In this document: positions 17,275-26,874 of the stretch, piece by piece | Numbering within the stretch: position 1 is the first letter of the stretch | How the letters are laid out: every line of letters begins with the position of its first letter | Assembly: GCA_003278805.1 (NCBI GenBank) | Contig: QCDC01000003.1 | Location: 52,837 to 116,836, forward strand | From: Pelagibacteraceae bacterium AG-349-L17 | GTDB taxonomy: Bacteria; Pseudomonadota; Alphaproteobacteria; Pelagibacterales; Pelagibacteraceae | Length of the DNA: 64,000 nucleotides | Reading direction: 5' to 3' | Notes under the pieces: model-generated | Seen by the model: only the letters and a program-made list of their open reading frames with translations | Databases searched by the model: none | Told to the model about the DNA's origin: nothing | Position numbers and translations under genes: made by a program

Positions 17275-18872
17275 GCAAGGAACAACTTTATATATTTGAC
17301 ACAACGCTGCGTGACGGAGCGCAAACCCAAGGTGTAGATTTTTCAATTGATGATAAGGAAAAAATTTCATCAGCTTTAGATAAATTGGGTGTGGATTATG
17401 TTGAAGGAGGTTGGCCAGGAGCAAATCCAACTGATACTGAGTTTTTCAATAAGAATCATAATTTTAAATCAACGAAATTAACTGCATTTGGAATGACTAA
17501 AAAATCTGAACACAGTGCAGAAAATGACCCTATGCTCTCATCATTAATTAATTCAAAAAGTACTTCTGTTTGCTTGTTTGGAAAATCATGGGATTTTCAA
17601 GTGGATGTCGCATTAGGAATAACTAATGAGCAGAATATAATGAATATAAGTGAAAGTACTAAACACGTTGTTAAATCTGGAAAAGAGTTCATGTTTGATG
17701 CTGAACATTTTTTTGATGGATATAAAGCTAATCCAGAATATGCAATGTCATGTTTAAAAGCTGCTTTTGATAATGGTGCTAGATGGGTTGTATTATGTGA
17801 TACTAACGGCGGTACACTTCCACACGAGATAACAGAAATAGTATCTAAAGTAAGCAAGCAAATCCCTGGAAAAAATTTAGGAATACATGCTCATAATGAT
17901 ACCGAAAATGCTGTAGCTAACAGTCTTGCAGCAGTTCAAGCAGGTGTTAGACAAGTCCAGGGTACAATCAATGGTTTGGGTGAAAGATGTGGAAATGCTA
18001 ATTTAATGTCATTAATTCCCTCATTTTTTTTAAAGAAAGATTTTTCAGATAAGTTTGAACTAAATATCAAAAGAGAAAATTTAAAAAACTTAACTCAATG
18101 CTCAAGATTATTAGATGAGATATTAAATAGAAAACCCAATAAACATTTACCTTATGTTGGAGCTTCTGCTTTTTCTCACAAGGGTGGAATGCATGTTTCG
18201 GCTGTTCAAAAAGATCCTAAAACCTATGAACACATAAATCCAGAAGAAGTTGGAAACTCTAGAAATATAGTTGTTTCAGATCAGTCTGGACAATCCAATA
18301 TAATGTCGAGATTGAATTTAATAGGAATTAAAGTTGAGAAAAGCGATCCAAAAATTAAAAAACTTTTAGATGAAGTTAAAGATCGAGAATTTATTGGTTA
18401 TAGTTATGATGGTGCTGACGCATCATTTGAGTTGTTAGCTCGAAGATTAATGGGAGAGATACCAAGATATATTTCAATTAACGAATATGATGTTTCAGTA
18501 AAGAAAGACAATGCTGGAGAAATAGTTTCATATGCAAAAGCTCAATTAGAAGTAGATGGAAATAAGATTATGTGTGAAGGAAAAGGAAACGGACCTGTTA
18601 ATGCTCTGGACAATGCAATTAGAAAGAATGTTAATAAACTTGCTAAATATTCAGAATATTTAAAAGATTTAAGACTGGTTGATTATAAAGTTAGAATTTT
18701 AAATACTGGTACTGAAGCTGTAACTAGAGTAAGCATAGAGAGCACAGATTCGAAGGGGATTAATTGGTTTACTATTGGTGTGTCACCAAATATTATTGAT
18801 GCTTCTTTCAAAGCTCTAGTTGATAGTTTAGATTATAAGTTGTTCAAGGACAAAGCCCCTGGAAGTTTGTAA
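17271..18872 (+). CDS. cimA: (R)-citramalate synthase
   Basis: Condenses acetyl-CoA and pyruvate to citramalate, a threonine-independent route into isoleucine. The 533-residue protein belongs to the LeuA/HMGL-like family: D-T-T-L-R-D-G-A-Q-T near residue 9, the metal-binding H-A-H-N-D-T near 203, and a C-terminal regulatory LeuA dimer domain from about 390. The start of the family motif (D-G-A-Q-T rather than D-G-E-Q) and the total length match CimA better than isopropylmalate synthase. It overlaps cysS by 4 nt and is followed after 2 nt by a DUF1989 protein. Confidence 0.88.
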   Translation: MSKEQLYIFDTTLRDGAQTQGVDFSIDDKEKISSALDKLGVDYVEGGWPGANPTDTEFFNKNHNFKSTKLTAFGMTKKSEHSAENDPMLSSLINSKSTSVCLFGKSWDFQVDVALGITNEQNIMNISESTKHVVKSGKEFMFDAEHFFDGYKANPEYAMSCLKAAFDNGARWVVLCDTNGGTLPHEITEIVSKVSKQIPGKNLGIHAHNDTENAVANSLAAVQAGVRQVQGTINGLGERCGNANLMSLIPSFFLKKDFSDKFELNIKRENLKNLTQCSRLLDEILNRKPNKHLPYVGASAFSHKGGMHVSAVQKDPKTYEHINPEEVGNSRNIVVSDQSGQSNIMSRLNLIGIKVEKSDPKIKKLLDEVKDREFIGYSYDGADASFELLARRLMGEIPRYISINEYDVSVKKDNAGEIVSYAKAQLEVDGNKIMCEGKGNGPVNALDNAIRKNVNKLAKYSEYLKDLRLVDYKVRILNTGTEAVTRVSIESTDSKGINWFTIGVSPNIIDASFKALVDSLDYKLFKDKAPGSL

Positions 18873-18874
18873 AA

Positions 18875-19738
18875 ATGAAAATTAAAAAATTTTCAGAAAA
18901 ACCTTCTGACCTAAATGATAGAATAGGGGCGAAACCAATAGTTTGTTATCCAAATACCAATATTGAAGAAAAAAATTTAAGTATTTTACATTCTGCTCGA
19001 GAACACCTAGTTAAAAAGAAGGAAGTTATAATACCTCCAAGAGATGCAAAAACGTTTGAGGTTAAATTTGGTGAATTTTTTAGAATTGAGAGTTTAGATG
19101 GTCCTCAAGTAGGAGATCTAAATTTATTTAATTTTAATAATTTAGAGGAGAAATTTTATTCTGGAAAAACAAGAGCACTGTATGGAACTCATCTTTCTGT
19201 TGGAGACAAAATGTTTAGTAGTTTTCCCTATCTTAGATCCTTAGCAACAATAACTTGGGATACATTAGATTGGTATGATTACGATAAAGATGGAGGATCG
19301 GTTCATGATGTAATTGGAACAAGATGCGATCCATACACATCAAAACTTTTGAGTGATAAAGATTATCATTATTGCTGTCACTCAAATTTAACAAGAGCTT
19401 TAGTTAAAGAAAAAAATATTGAATTAGATTACGCAGAAAAAATAGTCCACGATGTTTTAAATGTGTTTATGTTAACTGGATTTACTAATGATACTAAACA
19501 ATACTTTATGAAAGCAAGTCCAGTCAGACCTGGTGATTATTTAGAATTTTTTGCTGAAACAAATTTATTGGGTGCTCTTTCTGCTTGTCCAGGAGGTGAT
19601 TGTGGATCTGAACACTCATCTGATGTTGCAAAATGTTATCCGTTAAAAGTTTCTATTTGGACGGTGGATCCAAAATATTTAAATGATATTAAACCATCAG
19701 CTATTTCCAATTATAACAGAAATCATGGCATAGATTAA
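18875..19738 (+). CDS. DUF1989 protein (urea carboxylase-associated family)
   Basis: The 287-residue protein matches the DUF1989 pattern: I-P-P-R-D-A-K near residue 49, F-R-I-E-S-L-D-G-P-Q-V-G-D-L-N near 65, a central H-D-V-I-G-T-R-C-D-P-Y, then H-S-N-L-T-R-A-L and C-P-G-G-D-C-G near 245, with conserved His and Cys suited to bind a metal. Family members usually occur as pairs beside urea carboxylase or aminomethyl-transfer genes. Here there is one copy with no such partner, two bases after cimA and overlapping trmJ by one base. The enzymatic role is not established; an amidine- or urea-related hydrolase function is only family inference. Confidence 0.75.
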   Translation: MKIKKFSEKPSDLNDRIGAKPIVCYPNTNIEEKNLSILHSAREHLVKKKEVIIPPRDAKTFEVKFGEFFRIESLDGPQVGDLNLFNFNNLEEKFYSGKTRALYGTHLSVGDKMFSSFPYLRSLATITWDTLDWYDYDKDGGSVHDVIGTRCDPYTSKLLSDKDYHYCCHSNLTRALVKEKNIELDYAEKIVHDVLNVFMLTGFTNDTKQYFMKASPVRPGDYLEFFAETNLLGALSACPGGDCGSEHSSDVAKCYPLKVSIWTVDPKYLNDIKPSAISNYNRNHGID

Positions 19739-20451
19739 TGTCTGTTAATAATATTTATTTCATTTTACACCAACCTCAACTTTCAGAAAATATAGGAGCA
19801 TGTGCTAGAGGAATGAAAAATTTTAATTTTAATAAACTTATTGTTATTGATCCTAAACCAATATTTCCAAATGATAAAATTTTAGCAACATCAGTTGGAG
19901 CCAAAAATGTAATCAAAAAAGCAAAAAACTATGAAAATTTAGAAAAACCTTTAAAAAATATTGATATTTTAATTGCAACATCAGCACGATTTAGAAATAA
20001 AAATATTAAACATATCCAATTAGAAGATTTAAAAAAAATTAATTATAAAAAGAAAATAGCTTTCTTATTTGGTTCAGAAGCATCTGGCCTATCAAATAAT
20101 GAAATAAGTTATGCAAATTATACTCTTCAAATTCCAACTAATCCTGATTTCAAATCATTAAATCTATCTCATAGCTTAATAGTAATTGCTCAATATCTAT
20201 CAAGTATTATTAACTCAAAAGTATCTTCTTTTAAGAAGTCAAATAAAGTTAAATCAGCATCTAAAAAAGAGATAGTTGCTATGGCAAATCTTTGTATACA
20301 GAATCTTGAAGAGATTAATTTTTTTAAATCAAAAGAAAAGAAGCCGATAATGCTTGAGAACTTAAGGAATATTTTTTATAGAATGGAATTATCTACCAAA
20401 GAAATACGTATTTTATCAGGGGTATTTGCAAGTTTAGGTAAAAAACGTTGA
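19738..20451 (+). CDS. trmJ: SPOUT RNA 2'-O-methyltransferase, TrmJ-like
   Basis: The 237-residue protein has the SpoU/TrmH trefoil-knot motifs: P-x-x-S-E-N-I-G-A-C-A-R near residue 14, F-G-S-E-A-S-G-L near 114, and I-P-T-N-P-D-F-K-S-L-N-L-S-H-S near 134, plus a C-terminal helical extension as in TrmJ (Cm32/Um32 of tRNA). TrmL or other SpoU members are shorter or lack this tail. The start codon overlaps the previous stop (TAATG). The rpsD promoter follows immediately after its stop. Confidence 0.8.
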   Translation: MSVNNIYFILHQPQLSENIGACARGMKNFNFNKLIVIDPKPIFPNDKILATSVGAKNVIKKAKNYENLEKPLKNIDILIATSARFRNKNIKHIQLEDLKKINYKKKIAFLFGSEASGLSNNEISYANYTLQIPTNPDFKSLNLSHSLIVIAQYLSSIINSKVSSFKKSNKVKSASKKEIVAMANLCIQNLEEINFFKSKEKKPIMLENLRNIFYRMELSTKEIRILSGVFASLGKKR

Positions 20452-20479
20452 TTGACAAAATTATGAGTAAGTTTATAAA
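20452..20479 (+). promoter_or_regulatory. Sigma-70-type promoter of rpsD
   Basis: A perfect TTGACA (20452-20457) is separated by 16 bp from TATAAA (20474-20479). The -35 box begins one base after the trmJ stop. Transcription from it would start near 20486, leaving only about 6 nt before the rpsD ATG at 20492, so the mRNA would be almost leaderless with no room for a Shine-Dalgarno site. Confidence 0.6.
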
Positions 20480-20491
20480 ACCCACTATTAA

Positions 20492-21109
20492 ATGACAAAA
20501 AGATTAAACTCTAAACATAAAGTAGATAGAAGACTAAAAGTTAACTTATGGGGAAGACCTAAAAGTCCTTTTAATACTAGAGCTTATGGACCGGGCCAAC
20601 ATGGTCAAACAAAAACATCTAAGCCATCTGATTATGGAATTCAGCTTCAGGCTAAGCAAAAATTAAAAGCCTACTATGGAAACATAAATGAGAGACAATT
20701 TCGAAATATTTACAAAAAAGCGGTCATGCTTAAAGGAGATACTGGGGAAAACTTAATTGGACTTCTTGAAAGAAGATTAGATTCTGTAATTTATAGAGCA
20801 AAATTTTCAACAACAATATTTTCTGCTAGGCAATTGATAAATCATGGACATGTTAGAGTTAATGGAAAAAAAGTGAATATTGCTAGTTATCTTGTTAAAG
20901 AAGAAGATGCAATCGAGATAAGAGATAAATCAAAACAACTTGCAATTATTGATATTGCTCTTGCAAATAAAGAGAGAGAAACTCCAGAATATATTCAGAT
21001 GGATGAAAAAAATAAAAAATTTAAATTTGTTAGAGTTCCAAAATTTGAAGAAGTCCCATATCCTATTGTTATGGAGCCTAATTTAGTAATCGAATATTAT
21101 TCTAGATAA
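20492..21109 (+). CDS. rpsD: 30S ribosomal protein S4
   Basis: A primary 16S rRNA-binding protein and assembly initiator. The 205-residue length is standard, with the S4 RNA-binding domain at about residues 95-160 ([12 protein letters not shown], then H-G-H-V-R-V-N-G-K). It is not in an rpsM-rpsK-rpoA operon, where many bacteria keep it. Here it stands alone behind its own promoter after trmJ. Its stop abuts the stop of the convergent glutaredoxin gene with no gap. Confidence 0.96.
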   Translation: MTKRLNSKHKVDRRLKVNLWGRPKSPFNTRAYGPGQHGQTKTSKPSDYGIQLQAKQKLKAYYGNINERQFRNIYKKAVMLKGDTGENLIGLLERRLDSVIYRAKFSTTIFSARQLINHGHVRVNGKKVNIASYLVKEEDAIEIRDKSKQLAIIDIALANKERETPEYIQMDEKNKKFKFVRVPKFEEVPYPIVMEPNLVIEYYSR

Positions 21110-21448
21110 TTAGCTCTTTGATTTAAAATTTATATTTTTACTTTCAAAAAGTTTTACTAATTCACCACTTTCGTACATCTCTTTAACAATGTCACATCCA
21201 CCTACAAATTCATTTTTAACATAAAGTTGTGGAATTGTTGGCCAATCACTAAAAACCTTAATACCCTCTCTTAAATTTTGATTTTCCAGAACATTTATAC
21301 CTTTGAAATTGACTTCAAGAATTTTTAATATATTTGAAGTGGCCATTGAAAACCCACATTGTGGAGCGTCAGGAGTTCCTTTCATAAATAAACATACTTC
21401 GTTGTTTTCAATTTCATTTTTAATTAAATCATTTGTTTGTTGATCCAT
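21110..21448 (-). CDS. grxD: Monothiol glutaredoxin (Grx4/GrxD type)
   Basis: A small iron-sulfur cluster carrier. The 112-residue protein has the monothiol site C-G-F-S near residue 32, preceded by the family's M-K-G-T-P motif, then W-P-T-I-P-Q-L-Y near 69 and the glutathione-binding G-G-C-D near 84. It directly follows bolA on the minus strand with no gap. Grx4 and BolA proteins form [2Fe-2S]-bridged complexes in bacteria and eukaryotes, so the adjacency suggests a working pair. It is the last gene of the purine-bolA-grxD run. Confidence 0.92.
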   Translation of the reverse strand: MDQQTNDLIKNEIENNEVCLFMKGTPDAPQCGFSMATSNILKILEVNFKGINVLENQNLREGIKVFSDWPTIPQLYVKNEFVGGCDIVKEMYESGELVKLFESKNINFKSKS

Positions 21449-21679
21449 TTAACTCTCCTTTGTTTTAATTGCTAATGCATGAAGTTCATTACCCATTCTA
21501 CCTTTTAATGAGTTATAAACCATTTTATGTTGCTCAATTTTACTTTTTCCAGAAAATTGAGAAGATGTAACTGTTGCTGAATAATGATTTCCATCACCTG
21601 CCAAATCTTGTATTTCAACAACCGCATCTGGCATTGCCTCTTTTATAAAATTCTCAATTTCTTTTAAATCCATAGCCAT
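21449..21679 (-). CDS. bolA: BolA-family protein
   Basis: A 76-residue member of the BolA/IbaG family, partner of monothiol glutaredoxins. The helix-turn motif ending H-K-M-V-Y-N-S-L near residue 60 and the late A-L-A-I-K-T match the family, and the invariant His that helps bind the bridging cluster is in the E-Q-H-K-M segment. It overlaps the purL stop by one base and is followed immediately by grxD, the arrangement common in alphaproteobacteria. Confidence 0.88.
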   Translation of the reverse strand: MAMDLKEIENFIKEAMPDAVVEIQDLAGDGNHYSATVTSSQFSGKSKIEQHKMVYNSLKGRMGNELHALAIKTKES

Positions 21680-23871
21680 TATTTACTCATATATTTAGTA
21701 AGCCAACTTTTATTAGATGTTGATAATTCGTCAATTGTAACTTTTGTCTTATCGTTGATATATAGTTCATTTTCACTAATTGTGCCAAGTTCATCAAAAT
21801 GTACTGCATTTTTATCCAATATATCTGCTACTTTTTTAAAATCTTTTTTGTTTATTTCCAGAATATATCTTCCTTGATCTTCAGCGAATAAATATTCTAT
21901 TTCATTAATTAAATATTTAGGTTTTTTAATATTTATTCCTTTTTTTCCTTTAATACACATCTTTGCAACAGCAGTAATTATGCCACCTAAAGAAACATCG
22001 TGTACACTTTTTATTAATTTATTATCAATCAATTTAAGCAAAGTTTCTCCATTATTTTTTTCATTAAATAAATTTACTTCAGGTGGAGGTCCATTTTTTT
22101 CATCTAAAATAATTCTTGCAAATAAACTTTGATCAATATGTCCTTCAGTTTTTCCAATTACTAAAACTAAATTATCCACTTCTTTAAAATCCATTGTAAT
22201 CATGTTTTTATAATCTTTGATTAAACCGATACCACCAATTGTAGGTGTAGGTTTTATGCCCTGATCTTTTGTTTGGTTGTAGAAAGATACATTTCCAGAA
22301 ACTACCGGGAACTTTAAATATTCGCTAGCTTCACCAATCCCCTGAACGCATTCAACAAACTCACCCATGTTTTCATCATTTTCTGGACTACCAAAATTTA
22401 AACAATTTGTGATAGCAATTGGTTTTGCACCAACAGATATAAGGTTTCTAAAACTTTCACAAACTACTTGTTTTCCACCAGTTAAAGGGTGTGCCCAACA
22501 ATAAACCGCAGAAGAGTCTACAGAAGCAGCAACAGCTTTATCTGTACCATGAACTCTTACAACACCTGCGTCTCCACCAGGTTTCTGTACAGTATCTCCC
22601 ATTACAGTGTGATCATATTGTTGCCAAATCCATTCTTTGCTGCATACATTTGGATTTGCTAAAATTTTTTTTACAACATCAATAATTTTTAAATGTTTAA
22701 TATCTTCTTTTTTAATTTTATTTTTTTTAGGAAGTTTTGCTTTTTTCCATTTACGATCATACATAGGGGAGTTTTCAACTAAGGTATCTACTGGAATATC
22801 TGCTACTTTTTCATCATCAAAATAAAGCTCTATTTTTTTCGATTTAGTGGTTTTACCTATTACTGAAAAATCTAAGTTCCATTTATCAAATATTTTTTTT
22901 GCTTGATCTTCTTTACCATTTTCTAAAACAATCAACATTCTTTCTTGGCTTTCTGATAACATTATTTCATAAGGTGTCATCTTAGTTTCTCTACATGGTA
23001 CTTTGTTTAAATTAATTTCTATTCCAAGATTTCCTTTTGAAGCCATTTCTATGCTTGAAGAAGTTAATCCGGCAGCTCCCATGTCTTGAATGGCTATAAT
23101 TGAGTCTCCAGCCATTAACTCCAGACAAGCTTCGAGTAAAAGTTTTTCAGTAAACGGATCTCCAACTTGAACTGTTGGTTTCTTTTCCTCGATTTTTTCA
23201 TCAAAACTAGCTGAAGCCATACTTGCACCATGTATACCGTCTCTTCCAGTTTTAGACCCAACATAAATAACCGGTTTATTTAACCCTGCAGCTTTAGAGT
23301 AAAAAATCTTATCTTTTTTGACCAATCCTAATGTCATAGCGTTTACCAAAATATTTCCATTATAGGAGCTATCAAAACTTGTTTGGCCAGCAATCGTAGG
23401 AACACCCATGCAGTTTCCATAACCACCTATGCCATGAACAACACCTCTTAATAAATTTTTTGTTTTTTTATGTTGTGGTGATCCAAAATGGATGGAGTTC
23501 AAGTTAGCTATTGGTCTTGCCCCCATTGTAAACACATCTCTCATTATTCCCCCAACTCCAGTAGCAGCGCCTTGATATGGTTCAATAAATGAAGGGTGAT
23601 TGTGGCTTTCTATTTTAAAAACTATTGCATCATTATCCTCAATATCGATAACACCAGCATTTTCTCCAGGACCTTGAATAACTTTCTTTCCTTTAGTGGG
23701 TAGTTTTTTTAAATGTAATCTTGAAGATTTATATGAACAATGCTCATTCCACATTGCAGAAAAAATACCTAGCTCTGTGATATTAGGAGTTCTCTTTAAT
23801 AGCTCACAAATTTTAGCGTATTCATCTTTTTTTAAACCGTGATCAACTGCTACTTGTTCGTTTACAATCAT
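21679..23871 (-). CDS. purL: Phosphoribosylformylglycinamidine synthase, large subunit (small-type PurL)
   Basis: ATP-dependent amidation of FGAR in purine synthesis. At 730 residues it is the small PurL that needs separate PurS and PurQ subunits, both encoded just upstream. The N-terminal E-H-C-S-Y-K-S-S near residue 43, G-P-G-E-N-A-G near 68, and M-R-D-V-F-T-M-G-A-R-P-I near 108 are the usual catalytic and nucleotide-binding elements. A second AIRS-type half follows after about residue 420. Its start overlaps the purQ stop by 4 nt, and its stop overlaps bolA by one base. Confidence 0.96.
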   Translation of the reverse strand: MIVNEQVAVDHGLKKDEYAKICELLKRTPNITELGIFSAMWNEHCSYKSSRLHLKKLPTKGKKVIQGPGENAGVIDIEDNDAIVFKIESHNHPSFIEPYQGAATGVGGIMRDVFTMGARPIANLNSIHFGSPQHKKTKNLLRGVVHGIGGYGNCMGVPTIAGQTSFDSSYNGNILVNAMTLGLVKKDKIFYSKAAGLNKPVIYVGSKTGRDGIHGASMASASFDEKIEEKKPTVQVGDPFTEKLLLEACLELMAGDSIIAIQDMGAAGLTSSSIEMASKGNLGIEINLNKVPCRETKMTPYEIMLSESQERMLIVLENGKEDQAKKIFDKWNLDFSVIGKTTKSKKIELYFDDEKVADIPVDTLVENSPMYDRKWKKAKLPKKNKIKKEDIKHLKIIDVVKKILANPNVCSKEWIWQQYDHTVMGDTVQKPGGDAGVVRVHGTDKAVAASVDSSAVYCWAHPLTGGKQVVCESFRNLISVGAKPIAITNCLNFGSPENDENMGEFVECVQGIGEASEYLKFPVVSGNVSFYNQTKDQGIKPTPTIGGIGLIKDYKNMITMDFKEVDNLVLVIGKTEGHIDQSLFARIILDEKNGPPPEVNLFNEKNNGETLLKLIDNKLIKSVHDVSLGGIITAVAKMCIKGKKGINIKKPKYLINEIEYLFAEDQGRYILEINKKDFKKVADILDKNAVHFDELGTISENELYINDKTKVTIDELSTSNKSWLTKYMSK

Positions 23872-24551
23872 TTTAAGTTATTTATTAAGTTTTTAAAAAA
23901 TAATGATCCATCCTCACCAGATAAAGATCTATCAATCATTCTCTCAGGATGGGGCATCATTCCTAGAACATTTTTCTCTTTATTAAATATACCGGCAATA
24001 TTTTTTATGGATCCATTAGGATTAAATTTATCTTCTATTTTTCCATTTTCATCACAATAATTAATAGCTATTTGATTATTATCTTCAATTTCTTTTAATT
24101 GATCATTGGTACAAAAATAATTTCCTTCATTATGAGCTATATGAAGTTCTAAAACTTCATTATTAACATTTTTAAAATATTTATTTTTTTTATCATTAAT
24201 TTTTACAAAAACGTTTTTACAAATAAATTCTAAATATTTGTTTCTAAGCAAAACACCTGGAACCAAACCAGTTTCTACCAATATTTGAAATCCATTACAG
24301 ATACCCATAACCATACCTCCTGAATTTGCAAAATTAATTACAGACTGCATTATTTTGGATTTAGAAGCCATACTCCCGCATCTTAAATAGTCACCATATG
24401 AGAACCCACCTGGCAAAACAACTATATCACTTTTTGGTAATTCAGCATCTGCATGCCACACCATTTTGTTTTTGAAGCCAAATTTTTTTAGAGCAACATC
24501 CATGTCTCTGTCACAATTTGAACCAGGAAAAGTAATAACTGATGATTTCAT
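23868..24551 (-). CDS. purQ: Phosphoribosylformylglycinamidine synthase, glutaminase subunit
   Basis: Supplies ammonia to PurL. The 227-residue class I amidotransferase has the G-G-F-S-Y-G-D-Y-L-R-C-G motif near residue 48, the nucleophile elbow G-I-C-N-G-F near 84, the H-N-E-G-N-Y segment near 149, and a late P-H-P-E-R-M with the catalytic His and Glu near 204-206. It lies between purS and purL in the expected order. Confidence 0.95.
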   Translation of the reverse strand: MKSSVITFPGSNCDRDMDVALKKFGFKNKMVWHADAELPKSDIVVLPGGFSYGDYLRCGSMASKSKIMQSVINFANSGGMVMGICNGFQILVETGLVPGVLLRNKYLEFICKNVFVKINDKKNKYFKNVNNEVLELHIAHNEGNYFCTNDQLKEIEDNNQIAINYCDENGKIEDKFNPNGSIKNIAGIFNKEKNVLGMMPHPERMIDRSLSGEDGSLFFKNLINNLK

Positions 24552-24554
24552 TAA

Positions 24555-24797
24555 TTACTTTGGATCAATAATTTTATAATTTTCGATTACAAGATTTGCC
24601 AAAAGTTTTTTACACATTTCTTCAACTTTTGCTTTTGCTTTTTCGTTATCAGTTTCTTTAGTGTCTATTTCAAAATATTTACCTTGTCTAACTTCATTAA
24701 GATCATCAAAACCCATTCCATCTAGAGTTTGATGAATTACTTTTCCTTGTGGATCGAGAACATCTTTTTTTAAAGTTATAATTACAGAAATTTTCAT
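24555..24797 (-). CDS. purS: Phosphoribosylformylglycinamidine synthase subunit PurS
   Basis: An 80-residue structural subunit that bridges PurL and PurQ. It shows the family pattern V-x-L-K-x-x-V-L-D-P-Q-G near residue 12 and R-Q-G-K-Y-F-E-I near 38. Its start overlaps the purC stop as ATGA and it ends 3 nt before purQ. Its presence confirms the three-subunit FGAM synthase. Confidence 0.93.
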   Translation of the reverse strand: MKISVIITLKKDVLDPQGKVIHQTLDGMGFDDLNEVRQGKYFEIDTKETDNEKAKAKVEEMCKKLLANLVIENYKIIDPK

Positions 24798-25579
24798 TTT
24801 TTTTTTCTTTTTATTGATGAAAGTTGGGTGATATTAACAGCAGATACATTTGATTGCTCATGAAGTATTCCAAGTCTTTTTGCAACTTCTGTATACGCAG
24901 GGATAAGATCTCCCAAATCTTTTCTAAATCTATCTTTATCAAGTTTTTTATCTGTTAAAGTATCCCACAATCTGCATGTATCAGGGCTTATTTCATCAGC
25001 CAATATAATTTGATTTTTTTCACTTTCATGAGTGAAGCCAAATTCAACTTTAAAATCTACTAATTTTATTCCCACGCCTCTAAACATTCCTAGTAAAAAA
25101 TCATTTAATCTAGATAGATTTTCATCTATCCAATCAAGCTGCATTACAGTAAGCCAATTAAAAGTAAAAATATGCTCACGACTAATTATTGGATCTCCAA
25201 GCTTATCATCTTTTAGACAGTATTCTATTAGTGGTCGTTCAAGGACAGTTCCTTCCTCGATACCTAATCTTTTAGTTAAAGATCCAGTTGCAATATTTCT
25301 TACTATAAATTCTATAGGTATTATATCAACTAGCTTAACTAATTGTTCTCTCATATTAATTCTTTTTACTAAATGATTTTTAATTCCAACTTCAGATAAA
25401 TTTGAGAGTATATGTTCAGATATTCTATTATTTAGAACACCTTTACCTTCAATGGTAGTTTTTTTTTGATTATTAAATGCAGTTGCATCATCTTTAAAGT
25501 ATTGAATAACTAAATTTTTATCATTCGTAGCATAAATGATTTTAGCTTTGCCTTCGTATAATTTTTTACCTTTTTTCAT
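24794..25579 (-). CDS. purC: Phosphoribosylaminoimidazole-succinocarboxamide synthase
   Basis: Joins CAIR and aspartate in purine synthesis. The 261-residue protein has Y-E-G-K-A-K-I-I-Y near its N-terminus (nucleotide loop) and the SAICAR synthetase signature L-V-D-F-K-V-E-F-G near residue 175, followed by A-D-E-I-S-P-D-T-C-R. The next enzyme in the pathway, PurB, lies immediately upstream with a one-base overlap, so the two are probably coupled. Confidence 0.95.
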   Translation of the reverse strand: MKKGKKLYEGKAKIIYATNDKNLVIQYFKDDATAFNNQKKTTIEGKGVLNNRISEHILSNLSEVGIKNHLVKRINMREQLVKLVDIIPIEFIVRNIATGSLTKRLGIEEGTVLERPLIEYCLKDDKLGDPIISREHIFTFNWLTVMQLDWIDENLSRLNDFLLGMFRGVGIKLVDFKVEFGFTHESEKNQIILADEISPDTCRLWDTLTDKKLDKDRFRKDLGDLIPAYTEVAKRLGILHEQSNVSAVNITQLSSIKRKKK

Positions 25580-26871
25580 TATTTAAAAACTCTTCTAAAG
25601 ATAAAATTTACATTTTTAAAGTGTTTAGAATAATTAAATATAGATTTTAGTTTTTTTAATGAAATTTTGCTCATTATAAATTTATCAGATGAAATGACAT
25701 CAAATAAGTTCAAATTCTCTGCAAAACATTTCTTTGCAAAAGACTGTACCTTCTTGTATGATTTTTCTCTACTTAGACCTGTTTTGGTTAACTCCAACAT
25801 AACTTCTTGAGAAAAAATCAAACCTTTTGTTAAATTTAAATTTTCAAACATTTTTTTTGGATAAACAATCATGTTATCTAAAATATTTGTAAGCCTAACC
25901 AATGCAAAGTCGGTTGTTATGTTAGCATCAGGCCCAATATTTCTTTCTACACTTGAGTGTGAGATATCTCTTTCATGCCAAAGAGCTATATTTTCAAGTG
26001 CTGGTATAACTGCACTTCTAACCATCCTAGCTAAACCGGTAAGATTTTCACTTAAAATAGGATTTTTTTTATGAGGCATCGCGGAAGAACCTTTTTGATT
26101 TTTTGAAAAATATTCTTGTAATTCATAAACTTCCGTCCTTTGTAGATGTCTTATTTCAACAGCTACTCTTTCAATGGATCCTGCAATAATTCCTAATACT
26201 GAAAAATAGAATGCGTGCCTATCCCTTGGAATTACTTGCGTGGAAATTGGTTCAACTTTTAAACCTAATTTCTTTGCTACATGTTTTTCAACATTTGGAT
26301 TAATGTTAGCAAACGTACCAACAGCACCCGAAATTGCACATGTAGAAACTTCATCAATAGCATCTTTTAGTCTTTTTCTATTTCTTTTAAATTCTTCATA
26401 AAACGAAGCCAATTTTAAACCAAAAGTAATTGGTTCAGCATGTATACCGTGGCTTCTTCCCATACACGGAGTAAATTTATATTTTTTTGCCTGCTTTTTT
26501 AAAACTTTTAAAATCTGATCAATATCTTTTAAAATAATTTTACCTGATTGAACTAGTTGAATGTTAAAACTTGTATCCAAAACATCTGAAGATGTCATTC
26601 CTTGATGTAGGTACCGTGCTTTTATTCCAGCTTTTTCAGTAACAGAGGTAAGAAATGCTATTACGTCATGTTTTACCTCAGACTCTATTTTATGAATTCT
26701 ACCTACATTAATTCTAGCTTTTTTTCTTACAACTGAAGCTACACCCTTTGGAATTTGACCAAGTTTTTCCATTGCCTCTGCAGCTGCGACCTCAACATCT
26801 AACCAGATTTTATATTTATTTTCTTCAGACCAAATATTAGTTAATTCTTTTCGCGAGTATCTTTTAATCAT
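25579..26871 (-). CDS. purB: Adenylosuccinate lyase
   Basis: Acts twice in purine synthesis, on SAICAR and on adenylosuccinate. The 430-residue protein carries the fumarase/aspartase superfamily signature G-S-S-A-M-P-H-K-K-N-P near residue 265, with the catalytic Ser, and H-G-x-T/M-S-S-D near 87. It begins 3 nt after the map stop. The order purB-purC-purS-purQ-purL is the usual alphaproteobacterial one. Confidence 0.95.
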   Translation of the reverse strand: MIKRYSRKELTNIWSEENKYKIWLDVEVAAAEAMEKLGQIPKGVASVVRKKARINVGRIHKIESEVKHDVIAFLTSVTEKAGIKARYLHQGMTSSDVLDTSFNIQLVQSGKIILKDIDQILKVLKKQAKKYKFTPCMGRSHGIHAEPITFGLKLASFYEEFKRNRKRLKDAIDEVSTCAISGAVGTFANINPNVEKHVAKKLGLKVEPISTQVIPRDRHAFYFSVLGIIAGSIERVAVEIRHLQRTEVYELQEYFSKNQKGSSAMPHKKNPILSENLTGLARMVRSAVIPALENIALWHERDISHSSVERNIGPDANITTDFALVRLTNILDNMIVYPKKMFENLNLTKGLIFSQEVMLELTKTGLSREKSYKKVQSFAKKCFAENLNLFDVISSDKFIMSKISLKKLKSIFNYSKHFKNVNFIFRRVFK

Positions 26872-26874
26872 TAA

